Of a stretch of 64,000 nucleotides of DNA, positions 45,583 to 57,369 are shown piece after piece; position 1 is the first letter of the stretch, and each line of letters opens with the position of its first letter. The notes under the pieces are model-generated. The model saw only the letters and a list, made by a program, of their open reading frames with translations. It was not told the origin of the DNA and searched no databases. A program made the position numbers and the translations under genes. The stretch is from contig NC_079318.1 of the NCBI RefSeq assembly GCF_029931775.1, positions 76,171,614-76,235,613 on the forward strand. Reading direction: 5' to 3'. The stretch is from Euleptes europaea. Its lineage: Eukaryota; Chordata; Lepidosauria; Squamata; Sphaerodactylidae.

Positions 45583-46237
45583 AGAGGCCCCTGGGAACAG
45601 TGACAGTTTGGACTGACAGCTCCAAGGAAGGACGGCAGCAGGCGGCGATCATGGCGGCGGCCGCCTCAGCGCAAAGTGTTGACTGACGAATCGGGACTGA
45701 CCTCTGCTTTCGTTGTTTGTGAATGTAAAGAAGTTGATTGGTGAAGCCATCCTGTGTGTTTCAGGGAGGGAGGGGGACATAAGGGGAAGCGAAAGCTGGA
45801 AGAAGCGTTGAGCATTTGGGGGAGGGATAAGGGGTGGGGGTGGATGACTAGATATGCCCAAAATGGCAGCCAGTTTTAACCCAAGCTCTGTCATTCCCCC
45901 CCGCTCTGGTAGCGTCTGATAAGGAACCCAAACTAACTTCGGGGTGGGGGGAACGTGTCGAGGCAGGGGTGGGAGAGGACAGGTGTGTAAACTAAATCTG
46001 GTGACGAGCCAGGAGCCAAAAGTGGAAGGAAAGTCACCTGTGGGGTGTGTGTTGTCTTGTATGTTGTTGCCATTAACGTCCGTCACCCGTGTGAAGAAAA
46101 CATCCTCATTTGTGTGCCTCCTTCATAATTGTTCCTCTCATCCTTAACTCCCAGGTACTGTCAGCCTGGTGTTGCTTAACCTGAGGCGGTTGGTTGTGGT
46201 GATTTTGAACCCACAGTTCCTTTGTTTCACATATAAT

Positions 46238-46243
46238 AATAAA
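46238..46243 (+). terminator. STMN4: Probable STMN4 polyadenylation signal
   Basis: AATAAA about 655 bases after the STMN4 stop, in sequence free of recognisable transposons. Later AATAAA signals at 46834 and about 48379 could serve longer transcripts, so this is a best guess for the proximal site. Confidence 0.4.
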
Positions 46244-48430
46244 TAGCTTTTGCCAGAGATTCAGTATTGTTAGATATGAGCCAAGTCCTGCTCTCCTACT
46301 CCCTAAATACTGTAGATATAGCACAATCTTGTTACGTTACAGTCAAATCTGAAAATTGGTATATACAATTTAATACAAAATTCCTTGTGGCAGTAAACAG
46401 AGTTGGTGCAGATGGGTTACCACCCCAAAGAGGCCCTATCACCTTGTGCTAAAACTAAAACAAAAATGAATTCTAAACATGGGAAGAACTCAGTTTATCG
46501 ATGCACCTGACTTCAGGTTAGAAAGTCACCACTGCTAAGGTTTTGAGTGGGAGCTTTCCTAAGCAAGTTTGCAGAATTCAAGTGTCTTTGCATGAATTCA
46601 GATTGATATTCTTTCTCCTGTTTAGAATTCTCCTTATCACAACATTCCCATCTACAAAGAGTCTTAGACTGAGAGCTTTTAGAAAGAGGGGGGAGCGGGA
46701 AACCCCTATATGTAAAATATTAGATTTGGCAAGATAAAATTTAAGGTATTTACTTAAACATTGGTCATGCCAAACTAGATGTTGCATGTGAGTGTATGTT
46801 TTTAAATCCCAATGATTGCTTTGTTTATGGGGGAATAAACCTTTAGGAGGAGGTTATTTAAAGCAGAGAAGCGCTAGGTAATGGCGGCAGCATTGAACTC
46901 TTTCTTTGCCCGTCATCTTCTCGCTCTAATTCCCCCTCCACACTCCATTCCTTCATCCTGTGAGAGTTCTGGGTATGCATGCACCCTCTTGCAGAGGATG
47001 TCCAGGAAACGTCCCCTGAGTGTGTGTGGGTCTGTGCTAGTCAAGCATTACACCCTGATGGGGTCAACATTCTCCAAAACATTGCTCAGGATTTCCAGGC
47101 GAACCTTGTGGATTCACAGACTGTGAGATGATTGATTGCCACCTCACACGATTACTTTGTCATTGATGCTGACAGGTCAGCCTGGGCCTTGCAGGTCTTG
47201 ACTTTGGCAGTCCATGCAACCGATAAGAACAATTGTGGGCCAGTGGAGTTTGTGGCTGGATTCCTGCTTTGAGGGTCATGCCACAGACCACCCTTGGAGT
47301 CTTCTTCTGCAAGGGGCCACTGTCAGTCAAGAACTTCCAGCAATGTAGACCTATATGAAACATTTATTTTATCAAAACTGTGCATGATGTGAAAATGACA
47401 ACTTCTGTGCCATTGCAAAGGATCCTGGGATGCACCTCTCTGGTCATGTGGTGCAGCTCTTCAGGATGGCAAAATGTCTTGCGTATGTTCTAGCTCAGCC
47501 TTGAGGCCAACGAAGTAGCCGTCAGAAATGCCTCTGAGTGCGTGCAGTGTGCCTCTTCCTCACTGAAAACACAACCTGGCGGTAGATAAGAATGACGAGA
47601 TTCCAAATGACAAAATAATTAACAATGAAGTACCTGCTCTGAATTCTACCAAACAAAAAAGGTTTTCGGTAGTAATTGGTAAAATGGGTAACACAAACTT
47701 AAATTATTTTCAGCCGGAATCACACATTTCAGAAGGCAAGCATGGGTTTTTCATGGCAATATCTGCCTCCACAGCAGGCTAGCCACTGTGCCAGCTGTGC
47801 ATGGAAAACATATGTTTGCTATTAAATTTTTAACACAGAAACTGTATCTACATGTTAAAATCCCAGCTTGGGTTGATGAAATGACAGGATACCTAGGGGG
47901 AATCACTGCAGTCAAGACATCTCAAGCAGGAAAGACAAGTAAAGATCAGCAAGCGGCAAGGCGCAGAGGAAGGGGTGGAGATCATCTGGCGACCCTTCCT
48001 AGGGCAGGTGACTAGAAACCACAGCGAGGGGCTTTTCGGCTGTTGGGAGGGGAGAGGAGCCATTTCCAGCTTCCTGCTGTAGAGTTCTGTCATGCTCAGT
48101 ATTGATTGGAAATCCCACCGGGCCCTTTGGCTCCTCTATTTCCGGGAGGAGGCATTGAAGCCATCGATTAGGGAAGGAGGGGCAAAGCAAAACAGCTTCT
48201 CCAGGGATTGCCATGATGAGGGTCATTCATCACAAGCTGGCTCCTTCTTGACATGAAAACGCTAAGGGATGGTGGTAAACAAGAGGAAGGGGGAAGGGAA
48301 GGGAAGGAACCTTTGTAGCTGTTCCGGTTGTGGCAATAAGGTGCTGCTTTTTCTTTTTTTTTTGTATCTGATGAATGTAAATAAAACTGCCAGCATTCTT
48401 TTTTCTTTCTGACAATTTGGTTGTCTGAGT
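46244..48430. other. Downstream of STMN4, no gene recognised
   Basis: Could be extended 3' UTR up to an AATAAAA at about 48379. Around 47040-47260 one plus-strand frame reads NILQNIAQDFQANLVD and later HDYFVIDADRSAWALQVLTL with a stop between; I do not recognise a family, so it may be an old pseudogene or chance. Confidence 0.3.
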
Positions 48431-48435
48431 ATACT

Positions 48436-48580
48436 TTGCGGCATGATATAGTCCAGTCTCATTAGATCTCGGAAGCTAAGCAGGGTCGGTATTTGGAGGA
48501 GAGACCTCCAAGGAAGACTCTGCAGGTGAAGGCAATGGCAAACCACCTCTGCTTAATCACTTGCCTGTGTGCACTTCACA
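48436..48580 (+). mobile_element. 5S-rRNA-derived SINE
   Basis: TCATTAGATCTCGGAAGCTA then AGCAGGGTCGGTATTTGGA is the 5S internal promoter region. GGCAATGGCAAACCACCTCT is the usual body of this SINE. Confidence 0.85.
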
Positions 48581-48599
48581 CACACAGCAGGGATGAAAT

Positions 48600-48717
48600 G
48601 CCATACAGTCTACCCTTAAAGCTGCCATTTCCTCCAGGGGAACTGATCTCTGTAGTCTGGAAATCAGTTGTAATTCCTGGGGAATCTCCAGGCCCCACAT
48701 GGAGGTTGGCAACCCTA
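48600..48717 (-). mobile_element. hAT-like MITE, truncated copy
   Basis: Has CTCCAGGGGAACTGATCTCT and ends GGTTGGCAACCCTA. It directly follows the 5S SINE. Confidence 0.7.
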
Positions 48718-48719
48718 CT

Positions 48720-50014
48720 TGTTGAAAGTGGCTGTTGCATCAGCTTTATCATGCAAGTATATTTTTACACTGGCCAGAATGCTCATAAGTATTACAAACG
48801 CCCCACTGGCATTTTCTTTGTCCTCAAACTTCTCATCACAACTAAGTAAGTACAGCCTGTCTCCTTATGTGGAATTATGAGAGCAAGTTTCCAGGTAAAC
48901 AAATGCCAGAAAAATTAAGCCCAATTATATTTTTAAAAGAAATTAAACATCCAAGTCATGATCATGCACAATTAAGGCCATAGAAAGCAATCAGCTTATT
49001 TGTGTAAAACTGCTCAGCATTGCCTTGTCCTGTGGGTTAGAGGGCATTGTGTGTTAGGAAGAGAATATTATGCACATGAACATTTTTTCTGTTGTTTGGT
49101 TCAAGACTATATGAAGGATTACTGCATGTGTATTTTATACACAAATATCAGGATTAATCCCTTCTAGGAACCAATAAATGTTAGATAGTTAATGATGTTA
49201 ATGATTAGCTAATGATGAGTTGATGTGTTTGTGTGTGAACATTTTTGGCAATGCTGAAAGAGGCTCTTTTCCCCAATGGCTTCCTTGCAAAAATATATTC
49301 ACATAAACTGCTCTCATTAGCCCTCACTCTCTTGCCTTCAATAATGTCCTCGCTCAAAAAGACTTGATTGGCCACTCAGTGGCATTATGATGCTGTTCCA
49401 TTCACAAAATCATCCTTGGATGAATGGGATCACCCATTTGACTAATCCAAGAAGCAGATGCCATTTGGGCCATAATGATGCTAAACATAATTAAAAGGTA
49501 ATGCGACTAGAGTCTAGCACTGCACTCCTAAGCAGAATTACATCCTTTTAAGACCATGGATTCAGAAAGGGCATCATTCTGCTCAGGACCACGCTGGAAA
49601 GCTTTTTAGGGGGAATTTTTCATTCCAATAAAGCCAATAGTTTTGATTCTAAAATAATGGTAGGAAATTGTAACACAGTGCTGGTAGAGATCCAGTCACA
49701 TATCCCACAGAGTCTGATAATTATACAGGGACTGAATAACCTTTTGATGCATCTCCCTTTGCAACTCATCCCATATCAAAGAATCCAGGAAGGATTAATA
49801 AAATGTCTTGTTAAAATACAAAGGAAACCTGCAAAAGCATGCCAAATGCCTGCTTCACACCCTCCCAGTCACCTTGTGCCAGCATATCCCAGCTTCCAAA
49901 AGCCAACAGTCTTGCTACGCTTCTAAATGGCAGCTTTGACGTACTAACCTCCTGTAACAGGAGAGCACAGGGCTTACGATTCTCTCAGAACACATGGTCA
50001 CCCTGGATTTCTCT
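48720..50014. other. Intergenic, no gene recognised
   Basis: AT-rich, repeat-poor. No domain in any open frame. Confidence 0.35.
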
Positions 50015-50334
50015 CCAATGAGGCTTACATCGTTCTTCCCTCCTCCACCTTATCCCAAAAACAACAACGCTGTGAGGTAGGTTAGCCTAAGAGAGGGTTA
50101 TGAGCCCCAGGTCATCCAATGAGCTTCCACAGCAGAGTAGCGATTTGAACCTGGTTCTCCCAGATCCTCGTCTGATATCCTACACCACACTGGCTCTCTA
50201 GTGTATATTTCCCAGCTTCGGTACATTAGGTACACATACCTTCAAAAATATAGTTTTTGGACAGCAGGTAACCAAAGCTGGAAAATCCACGCGTTGCCCT
50301 ATTCACACAATGGTGACCATGCATACCAAGAGGA

Positions 50335-50495
50335 AACTTGGGTGCTGTGGAACACGGGCAGGATGGTGCTGCTGATGTCGTCTTGTTTGGGGGCTTCCTA
50401 GAGGCACCTGGTTGGCCACTGTGTGAACAGACTGTGGACTTGATGGGCCTTGGTCTGATCCAGCAGGGCTTTTCTTACGTTCTTATGTTCTTAGG
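50335..50495 (+). mobile_element. CR1 LINE 3' end
   Basis: GGCAGGATGGTGCTGCTGAT, GGCACCTGGTTGGCCACTGT and TTGGTCTGATCCAGCAGGGC, ending in TTCTTACGTTCTTATGTTCT tandem octamers, the standard CR1 terminus. Confidence 0.9.
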
Positions 50496-50837
50496 AACAC
50501 ATGTGGCACCATCTCCCTTTACTCGCCATTTGATAGCCAAACATGTAATGACTTTGCAGGGCTCATGCCTGTCAAATACAAGAACTCCAGATCCCCCAAG
50601 GCTCTTAAGCTTGTTGCTTAGCAATGACAGAAAGGCCGCGGCTGTCAGAATGCCTGGAAGTGAGAAGGTAAGAGGGGAAAAGGGCTGTTGTCATAGGAAA
50701 CGAAGAAGGTGGCCGAGAGAGTCCTTTGCCATTCTACAGACTCTGGTGTTATTTAGATGTTCACTTCTTTACTTCAACAGCAACCAATATTGCCTTCAAC
50801 CCCACCCAATTGCCCTGACCCTCTCCGCCTCCTGGGG

Positions 50838-51299
50838 TAATGTTGCCAGCCTCCAGGCGGGGGGTGGGGGATCTCCCAGAATTACCACCGAGCTCATGTC
50901 TACATAGATAACTTATTTGTGTATTAAAACATTCATTCCACTTCTCCTGGAGAAAATGGCCCCTTTGGAAGGGGGAGTGCATGGCATCCTACCCTGCTGA
51001 GCTCCCTCCTCTCCTTAGAGCCCACCCCCAGGCTCCACCCACAAATAGGGTTGCCAACCTCCAGGTGCTAGCTGGAGATCTTCTGCTATTACAACTGCTC
51101 TCCAGCAGATAGAGATCAATTCACCTGGATAAAATGGCCGCTTTGGCAATTGGACTCTAGGGTATTGAAGTCCCTCCTCTCTCCGAACCCCGCCCTCCTC
51201 GGGCTCTGCCCCATAAACCTCCCACTGGTAGCAAAGAAGGACCTGGTAACCCTACCCACAAATCTCCAGGTGTTTCTGAGCCAGGAGTTGGCAACCCTA
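50838..51299 (+). mobile_element. hAT-like MITE (subfamily B) carrying a second MITE
   Basis: The outer copy has exact duplication TCCTGGGG at 50830-50837 and 51300-51307. The inner copy, 51046-51254, has its own exact duplication CCCACAAA at 51038-51045 and 51255-51262. Both are in forward orientation. Confidence 0.9.
51046..51254 (+). mobile_element. Inner 209-bp hAT-like MITE
   Basis: Ends TAGGGTTGCCAACCTCCAGG and ACCTGGTAACCCTA; see the outer element for the nested duplications. It is the younger of the two. Confidence 0.9.
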
Positions 51300-51473
51300 T
51301 CCTGGGGAGATGCCTGCTGTGGCAGAGCAGCAGAATGAGGTAGTAATGAGATAAGCGGGTGTTGAGATGGGGTTTTGAGTGGTAAAACAGCTGCAGCAAT
51401 GCGGCGCTTCGGGAAGTAAAATGGGAAGTGCCGTTATTGTGTGCCTGTGCCCGCGCGTGCACACCGCCGCTGC

Positions 51474-51527
51474 AGCCCTGCCCCCTAAACCTCCCACCGA
51501 TTGGGAGAGGGGACCTGGCAACCCTAG
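51474..51527 (+). mobile_element. 3' tip of the hAT-like MITE
   Basis: CTCCCACCGATTGGGAGAGG then ACCTGGCAACCCTA. The left part is absent. Confidence 0.6.
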
Positions 51528-52356
51528 CGCTGTGGGAGCTTTTCACTTGGCTTTCAAACCGCTGAATTCCTCAGGTGGGTAAGTTCCTGAAACTTTCTTA
51601 ACCAGCTCGAGGGATATAAAGAGCAGCAGAGTGGGAGAGGGCACTACCCCTGGCTCTCTGCCCACTTTAGGGGATGCAGAGTTGGCGGCTGCCTTTTCAT
51701 ATTTCAAGCTGACACTCTTCTCTCAAAAGCAGACAGCGACCTTGATGTGTCGTCAGGCTGAACAGCCGAAAAACCAAGTGGAAACCTAGCCCAGCATGAG
51801 AAGACCTAGAATCAAACCTTTCTCTCCTTGATGTGCTAATTAATTTTCCTTTGCCGTGAGCTTTTATATCAGGGGAGCATTGAAAACGTGACTCTTCCCA
51901 CGGAGGGCCCATTTCACAACTTCAGGAGTCTACCACTTCGTTCAGGCTCAAGTGCCATTTTGAAGCTGGCTCTGCCTGGTGAAGAGTATTTATTTATTTA
52001 TACCCTGCCTTCATCCTCGATGGGGACCCCGAACTCCAATATCGTTGCCTCCTTCCATTTGATCACCACAACAACCCTGTAAGGTAGTTTAGGCTGAGGG
52101 AGAGTGACTGGCTCACATACAGAATCCTACACCATATGAAGTCCTGTAATGTCTTACCACAGGGTCATTTCTCAATGAAGTGACTTATCCTGGGCTGTAT
52201 CTCCATGGTAAAGATTTCCTTCTGAAACAGAGACCGCCAAAGACAAGAATGACGAATTGGGTTTGGGGTAAACATGGAATGATTCTCTGTGGATACACAG
52301 TGGCATGGCTCTATCTGCTGGCATCCTTATGGTGAAAGGCCCATATTGCTTGCACT

Positions 52357-52794
52357 TAGGGTTGCCAGCCTCCAGGTACTAGCTGGAGATCTCCTGCTAT
52401 TATGACTGATCTCCAGCCAATAGAGATCAGTTCATTGGTTCTTGTAGGTTATCCGGGCTGTGTAACCGTGGTCTTGGAATTTTCTTTCCTGACGTTTCGC
52501 CAGCAACTGTGGCAGGCATCTTCAGACTCTGAAGATGCCTGCCACAGTTGCTGGCGAAACGTCAGGAAAGAAAATTCCAAGACCACGGTTACACAGCCCG
52601 GATAACCTACAAGAACCAATGAACTCTGACCGTGAAAGCCTTCGACAATATTTAGAGATCAGTTCACCTGGAGAAAATGGCTGCTTTGGCAATTGGACTC
52701 TATGGCATTGAAGTTCCCCCCTCCCCAAACTCCGCCCTCCTCAGGCTGCACCCCAAAAATCTCCCACTGGTGGTAGAGGTACCTGGCAACCCTA
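52357..52794 (+). mobile_element. hAT-like MITE interrupted by a Penelope-like inverted dimer
   Basis: Starts TAGGGTTGCCAGCCTCCAGG and ends CTGGCAACCCTA. The flanks CTTGCACT and TTTGCATT match at 6 of 8 bases. The insertion 52435-52652 splits it inside the sequence AGAGATCAGTTCACCTGG. Confidence 0.85.
52435..52652. mobile_element. Penelope-like terminal element, perfect head-to-head inverted dimer
   Basis: Inserted with a 14-bp duplication TAGAGATCAGTTCA (52421-52434 and 52653-52666). Positions 52429-52526 and 52528-52625 are exact reverse complements (98 bases per arm, one central base at 52527). The right-hand arm continues to the terminal GTGAAAGCCTTCGACAA. The unit is the same family as 5125-5256. 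Each arm carries CTGAAGATGCC and GGCGAAACGTC, a hammerhead-like core. Confidence 0.8.
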
Positions 52795-52854
52795 TTTGCA
52801 TTGGAAGTTATGGATAAGGATTCTAGAGCCTAGAGCAAGAAAAAGACCAGAGTC

Positions 52855-53062
52855 TAGGGTTGCCAACCTCCAGGTAATAGCAGAAGATCTCCTGCTATTA
52901 CAACTGATCTCCAGCCAATAGAGATCAGTTCACCTGGAGAAAATGGCCGCCTTGGCTATTAGACTCTATGGCATTTAAGTCCCTCCCCTCCCAAAACCCA
53001 CCTTCCTCAGGCGTCGCCCCAAAAATCTCCAGCCAATAGCAAAGAGGGACCTGGCAACCCTA
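52855..53062 (+). mobile_element. hAT-like 208-bp MITE
   Basis: Ends TAGGGTTGCCAACCTCCAGG and CTGGCAACCCTA. The flanks CCAGAGTC and TCAGAGTC match at 7 of 8. Confidence 0.85.
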
Positions 53063-53516
53063 TCAGAGTCTCACAGGATTACAGTCCTTAGCCGGAGGGT
53101 CTAGGCTTTCGGATAGTTCTGCCACCATGTGGTGAGATGGATGTTTTGCCTTGTTCTAAGGGAGGGGGGATAATTGTCTGTCTTAGTATAGAAGTCTGTA
53201 GTTTGTCCCCAAGTGCTTCTGAAATATATTTATAGAGCAGAGCACCATTTACTTTGGAAAATTATATTTTCTTCTGAGCTCATAGGAACTGCTGTGATTC
53301 TATTGTCCTTATGGACTTTGGAGCACATCTTTGTATTTTTGTAAAGAAGTTTAATCAAATTCTACTTTTATGGAACAAATCAGTATTACACTGTGACCCT
53401 TTGGCAAACTTACACTTGGGCACTCGGAGGTAGATTTTAGATAATGAAAAGGGGGATTGCCCCTTTCAGCTGAAGTCCTCCAACGCCTCTCATGCTATAT
53501 CTGGGGCCAGGGCTCA

Positions 53517-53715
53517 GGGTGGGTCTGTGGTTCAGTGGTAAGGCATCTACTTGGCACACACAAGGTCCCAGGTTCAATCCCCAGCATCTCCAGCCAAAAA
53601 GATAAGATGATTTGAAAGACCTCTACCTGCAACCCTTGAGAGCCACTGTCAGTTGGCATTGTTTACTCCCCACAATCCAGGATTAACATGATTGTCTGAA
53701 TGCTTTGGCAAAACC
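53517..53715 (+). mobile_element. tRNA-like SINE (TGGCTCAGTGGTA type)
   Basis: Head GTCTGTGGTTCAGTGGTAAG, B-box region CAGGTTCAATCCCCAGC, body AACCCTTGAGAGCCACTGTC. Confidence 0.75.
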
Positions 53716-53739
53716 ACCCCAGGATGGCTTTATTCTAGA

Positions 53740-54999
53740 ACTATGCTCTTTAAAGGTGTCATGTCGAAAGATGGAATTGGAATTGAACCCAACAGTCTCT
53801 AGATGGCAGCAGAATCCAACCTAAACGGAGTTACCCCTATGTAAGTCCATTTATTGCCTTGTTAATTTCTCAATGCAGCCAATGTGTAAAGAAGGCAGTG
53901 TAAGTTCTTTGATGCTCTGCCATGAGTATCGCGAATTGCCATAAGACCTATAACGGAGACCTGCTCACTGACGAAGAAGCAGTCTCTTTGGCAAAATGCA
54001 CACTAATCTAGAGGTGGCGTCTGGATGTTGGACTCCACCGGGTTTCGTTCGAATTACTTCTCTAACTCAAGAAAATCTCTAGGCGGGGCACGGGGCTCCA
54101 TGCTTCCCCACCAACTGCATTGGAATCATTTTTGAATTATCTTGACAGCACGTCTTCACAGTGGTTCCTATTGGAGAGACTTTTGTTATGTGTGTGTTGA
54201 GTTTTGTTTGTATATTAATTCCACTTGTATATAATTTCATTTAGGCAATAGGTTTTAGGATTATGTAATGACTTAATTACATGTTATAGTGGTGTTATAC
54301 TCCAGAGTAAAATTGATAGTGATATTGAATTTGAGCCTTGTGCTGTTGTTTGTTGTTAACTATTTGATTATTCAGCATAGGTATATTTTGTATTATTAGT
54401 ACCTGGAGTTTGGCAACCCTACATGAGGGCCTAACTATATGTTACATGCAAACGTGATGATTGTAGTAGAGCACTGATGGCTTTAGGAAAGGAAAGGAGC
54501 TTTTAGATGGAGCCATTTTGTGCAGTGAGATGCAGTCTGCTCTAGCTCCCTCCAGCAATCCCTTGGAAAAGCAGCTGCTGCAGACATCTTGGAAGTCCTT
54601 GACTCTTGCAGTGGAAAAACCAAATGGGAAGGCCCTGCAAACTTTTAGAAAGATATCCTGATTTTTAAATTTTCCCCATGCATATAGAAAGCATTGTACC
54701 TCTGTGATGCGGAGGTCATGTAGATTCCCGTTCCGTCATTAAAAAAATGAATTTGACAATGGCTCCAATTTAATGTTTAAAATAGAATGGCATCAAGGAC
54801 CAATATTTAGAAGTACAACTATACAGGGGTCTTGTAGATCTCAACCACTTATTTGTGCATTGTTCCTTTAACTCAAAGCCTCCCACACCTACAAAAATTT
54901 AGTATCAGATTTGTAGGGTTTTTTTGGGGGGTTGTTCCTTGAGCTTTGCCTCTGAAACCCCAGATAACAGCCTGCCTTTAATCAGCTTTGGCTGATTTT
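53740..54999. other. Intergenic, no gene recognised
   Basis: Contains CTGACGAAGAAGC and GGCAAAATGCAC around 53968-54002, a weak hammerhead-like arrangement, and a MITE tip (TTGGCAACCCTA) at about 54404-54421. Otherwise unassigned AT-rich sequence. Confidence 0.35.
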
Positions 55000-55535
55000 A
55001 AGAACATAAGAAAGGCCCTGCTGGATCAGACCAAGGCCCATCAAGTCCAGCCGTCTGTTCACTCAGTGGCCAACCAGGTGCCTACAGGGAGCCCACAAAC
55101 AAGACGACTGCAGCAGCACCATCCTGCCTGTGTTCCACCACACCGATTATAATAGGCATGCTCCTCTGATACTAGAGAGAATAGGTATGCAGCATGACCA
55201 GTATCCATTCTAACTAATAACCATGAATACCCCTCTCCTCCATGAATATGTCCACTCCCCTCTTAAAGCCCTCCAAGCTGGCAGCCATCACCACATCCTG
55301 GGGCAGGGAGTTCCACAATTTAACTATGCGTTGTGTGAAAAAATATTTCCTTTTATCTGTTTTGAATCTCTTGCTCTCCAGCTTTAGTAGATGACCCCGT
55401 GTTCTAGTATTATGGGAGAGGGAGAAAAACCTCTCCCTGTCCACTCTCTCCAAATAATGCATAATTTTATAGACCTCTATCATGTCTCCCCTTAGCCGCC
55501 TTCTTTCCAAGCTAAACAGCCCTAAGCTATAAGGA
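55000..55535 (-). mobile_element. CR1 LINE, ORF2 end and 3' UTR, minus strand
   Basis: On the minus strand a 98-codon frame (55510-55214) encodes RRLRGDMIEVYKIMH, FFTQRIVKLWNSLPQDVV and SLEGFKRGVD, the conserved carboxy end of CR1 ORF2. The 3' UTR follows down to AAGAACATAAGAAAGG complement at 55000. Confidence 0.9.
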
Positions 55536-56320
55536 GGCCTGTAGTGTCATCCACTACTAAAATGTATGGATGCAGCAACTGTCACCCAGATTAGGCTAAT
55601 GAGCATTGGGGGTGGGGGTCGGGGGCGGGTTCCTGCAAAAAAAAATGCTGGAAATTTTAGTTGGGTTCCCTTTAAACCTGGATGCAAAGCAAACTGGAGG
55701 TTGCAAATTGCCCAGTAGTTACCCTCTGCCAGGATCTGGTGCTCTGTCCCCCTGCTGACGTTTTTTGTGCCTTTTGTGGGCTTTTGTTCCCCCATAAGAG
55801 GAATTTAGATGCCATCTTTACAATAATCTTAGATAGTTTTAGCTACTCTGGATTTTAATTATTAATGTCTTGTGTTTATGATTGATTTTGAATGACTTAT
55901 TTATATGGTTGTGAGCTGCCCCAAGCCTGCCCTGGTGTGAGGGAGGAGGCCAAAGAACTCAAATAAAATAAAATACAGGAACAAAAATAAAAGCACACCA
56001 TCAATTTTATTAGGATAAAGAAAGGATCCGGACAAACATTTTAAGTGAATCTTTTAAATCCGTGTGAACGGACCGATGGGTCGTCCCCAGTGCAAGTGAG
56101 GCTGAGCCAGCCGGGCCTCCTTATGGCATTTGAACTTGCTGCAAGGCTGCCAAGAGCCACTAGCGGGGGCCCAGTCCGAGATTCCCTATGACCACCCAGC
56201 CATACCAGATGCAAACAGATTGTATAATTTATCCAGATTATGGGCATGATCATGGTCCCCAAATTCTGTCCCCTAGATCCCCCTTTTCTGTGGCCCTGCT
56301 TTTCTGCTTTTTTTTTTTTT
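55536..56320. other. Intergenic, no gene recognised
   Basis: Contains an AATAAAATAAAATA run at about 55959-55973 that resembles the end of an old retroelement. No gene. Confidence 0.35.
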
Positions 56321-56323
56321 TAG

Positions 56324-56532
56324 GGGAGGGACCATGGCTCAGTGGTAGAGCATCTGCTTGGCATGCAGAAGGTTCCAGGTTTGTTTCCCGGCATCTCCAG
56401 TTAAAGGGACTAGGCAAGTAAGTGGTGGGAAAGACCTCTGTCTGAGACCCTGGAGAGCTGCTGCCAGTCTGGGTAGACAGTACTGACTTTGATGGGCCAA
56501 GGGTCTGATTCAGTATAAGGCAGCTTCATGTG
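56324..56532 (+). mobile_element. tRNA-like SINE (TGGCTCAGTGGTA type), well preserved
   Basis: Head ACCATGGCTCAGTGGTAGAG, then CTTGGCATGCAGAAGGTTCC, body GAGACCCTGGAGAGCTGCTG and tail AGTATAAGGCAGCTTCATGT. Confidence 0.85.
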
Positions 56533-57369
56533 TTCTGAAGCTATATCCCCATGTACAACTTGTTGGGAGACTTTGAAAGAGTTTGACAGTTATAGAAGTA
56601 ATAGCATCGAAGGCAGCAGAAGGGGTAGAGGAAGAGAACCAACAGGTCAGAACCCAGCTGTATCAATAGCTCCCTGCTCTGAAGATGTCCCTGCTACCGA
56701 CAGCCTGATGCTCTGAAGAGTCTACAAGATTCCAGCTACTGGTCCTTTCAGCTCATCTGGAATAAGTCCCTGGTCTCAGTTCTTCCTTCCTTCCTCCTAG
56801 GCAAGGATGCGGTTTTTGCAGAAGCAGATCTAGCCTTCAGCACCTGGTATTTCCAGGTGATCGCCCATCCAAGTACTAACCAGGCCTGCTTAGCAAGGGG
56901 ACAATCAATACCCGTGGGGGGACTGCCCACAGCCATAAGTGGTGTCTCTTTTCCCCCTGTACAGCAGTTCCTCTTGCCTGCTAGCAGAAGGCGCTGGAAA
57001 ATCCTCAGGGCTAGACAAACAAGCATTACTGCACACACATATTTGCTAACCTAAAAGGGGGATTTCTGAATCTGGCATTACAGTCACTCCCAGCCTTCTT
57101 CCAGCAGAGGGCAGCACTATGCTACCTCAAGCTCATGGCTCTCAGCGATCCCACAATATATCAATATTTTAAGACCCACGATTTTGCCGCTTCTTGTATT
57201 CCAACCAGCAGGCCTCCCCAGACAGAACTGGAAGCAACATTTCCCAAGAAACCATAATTTCCTCTGGGTCTCAGGTTGACAGTTCACATCCATTAGTACA
57301 TCAGTTTCAGAGAGAGCTCCAATTACTTCCCTCCCTCCAAACAACTTTGGTATCCTGAATGCCAGAAGA

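Noticed and set aside
50338-50907. 189-codon open frame
   Set aside because: The left part is the 3' UTR of a CR1 element and the right part runs into a MITE; not a gene.
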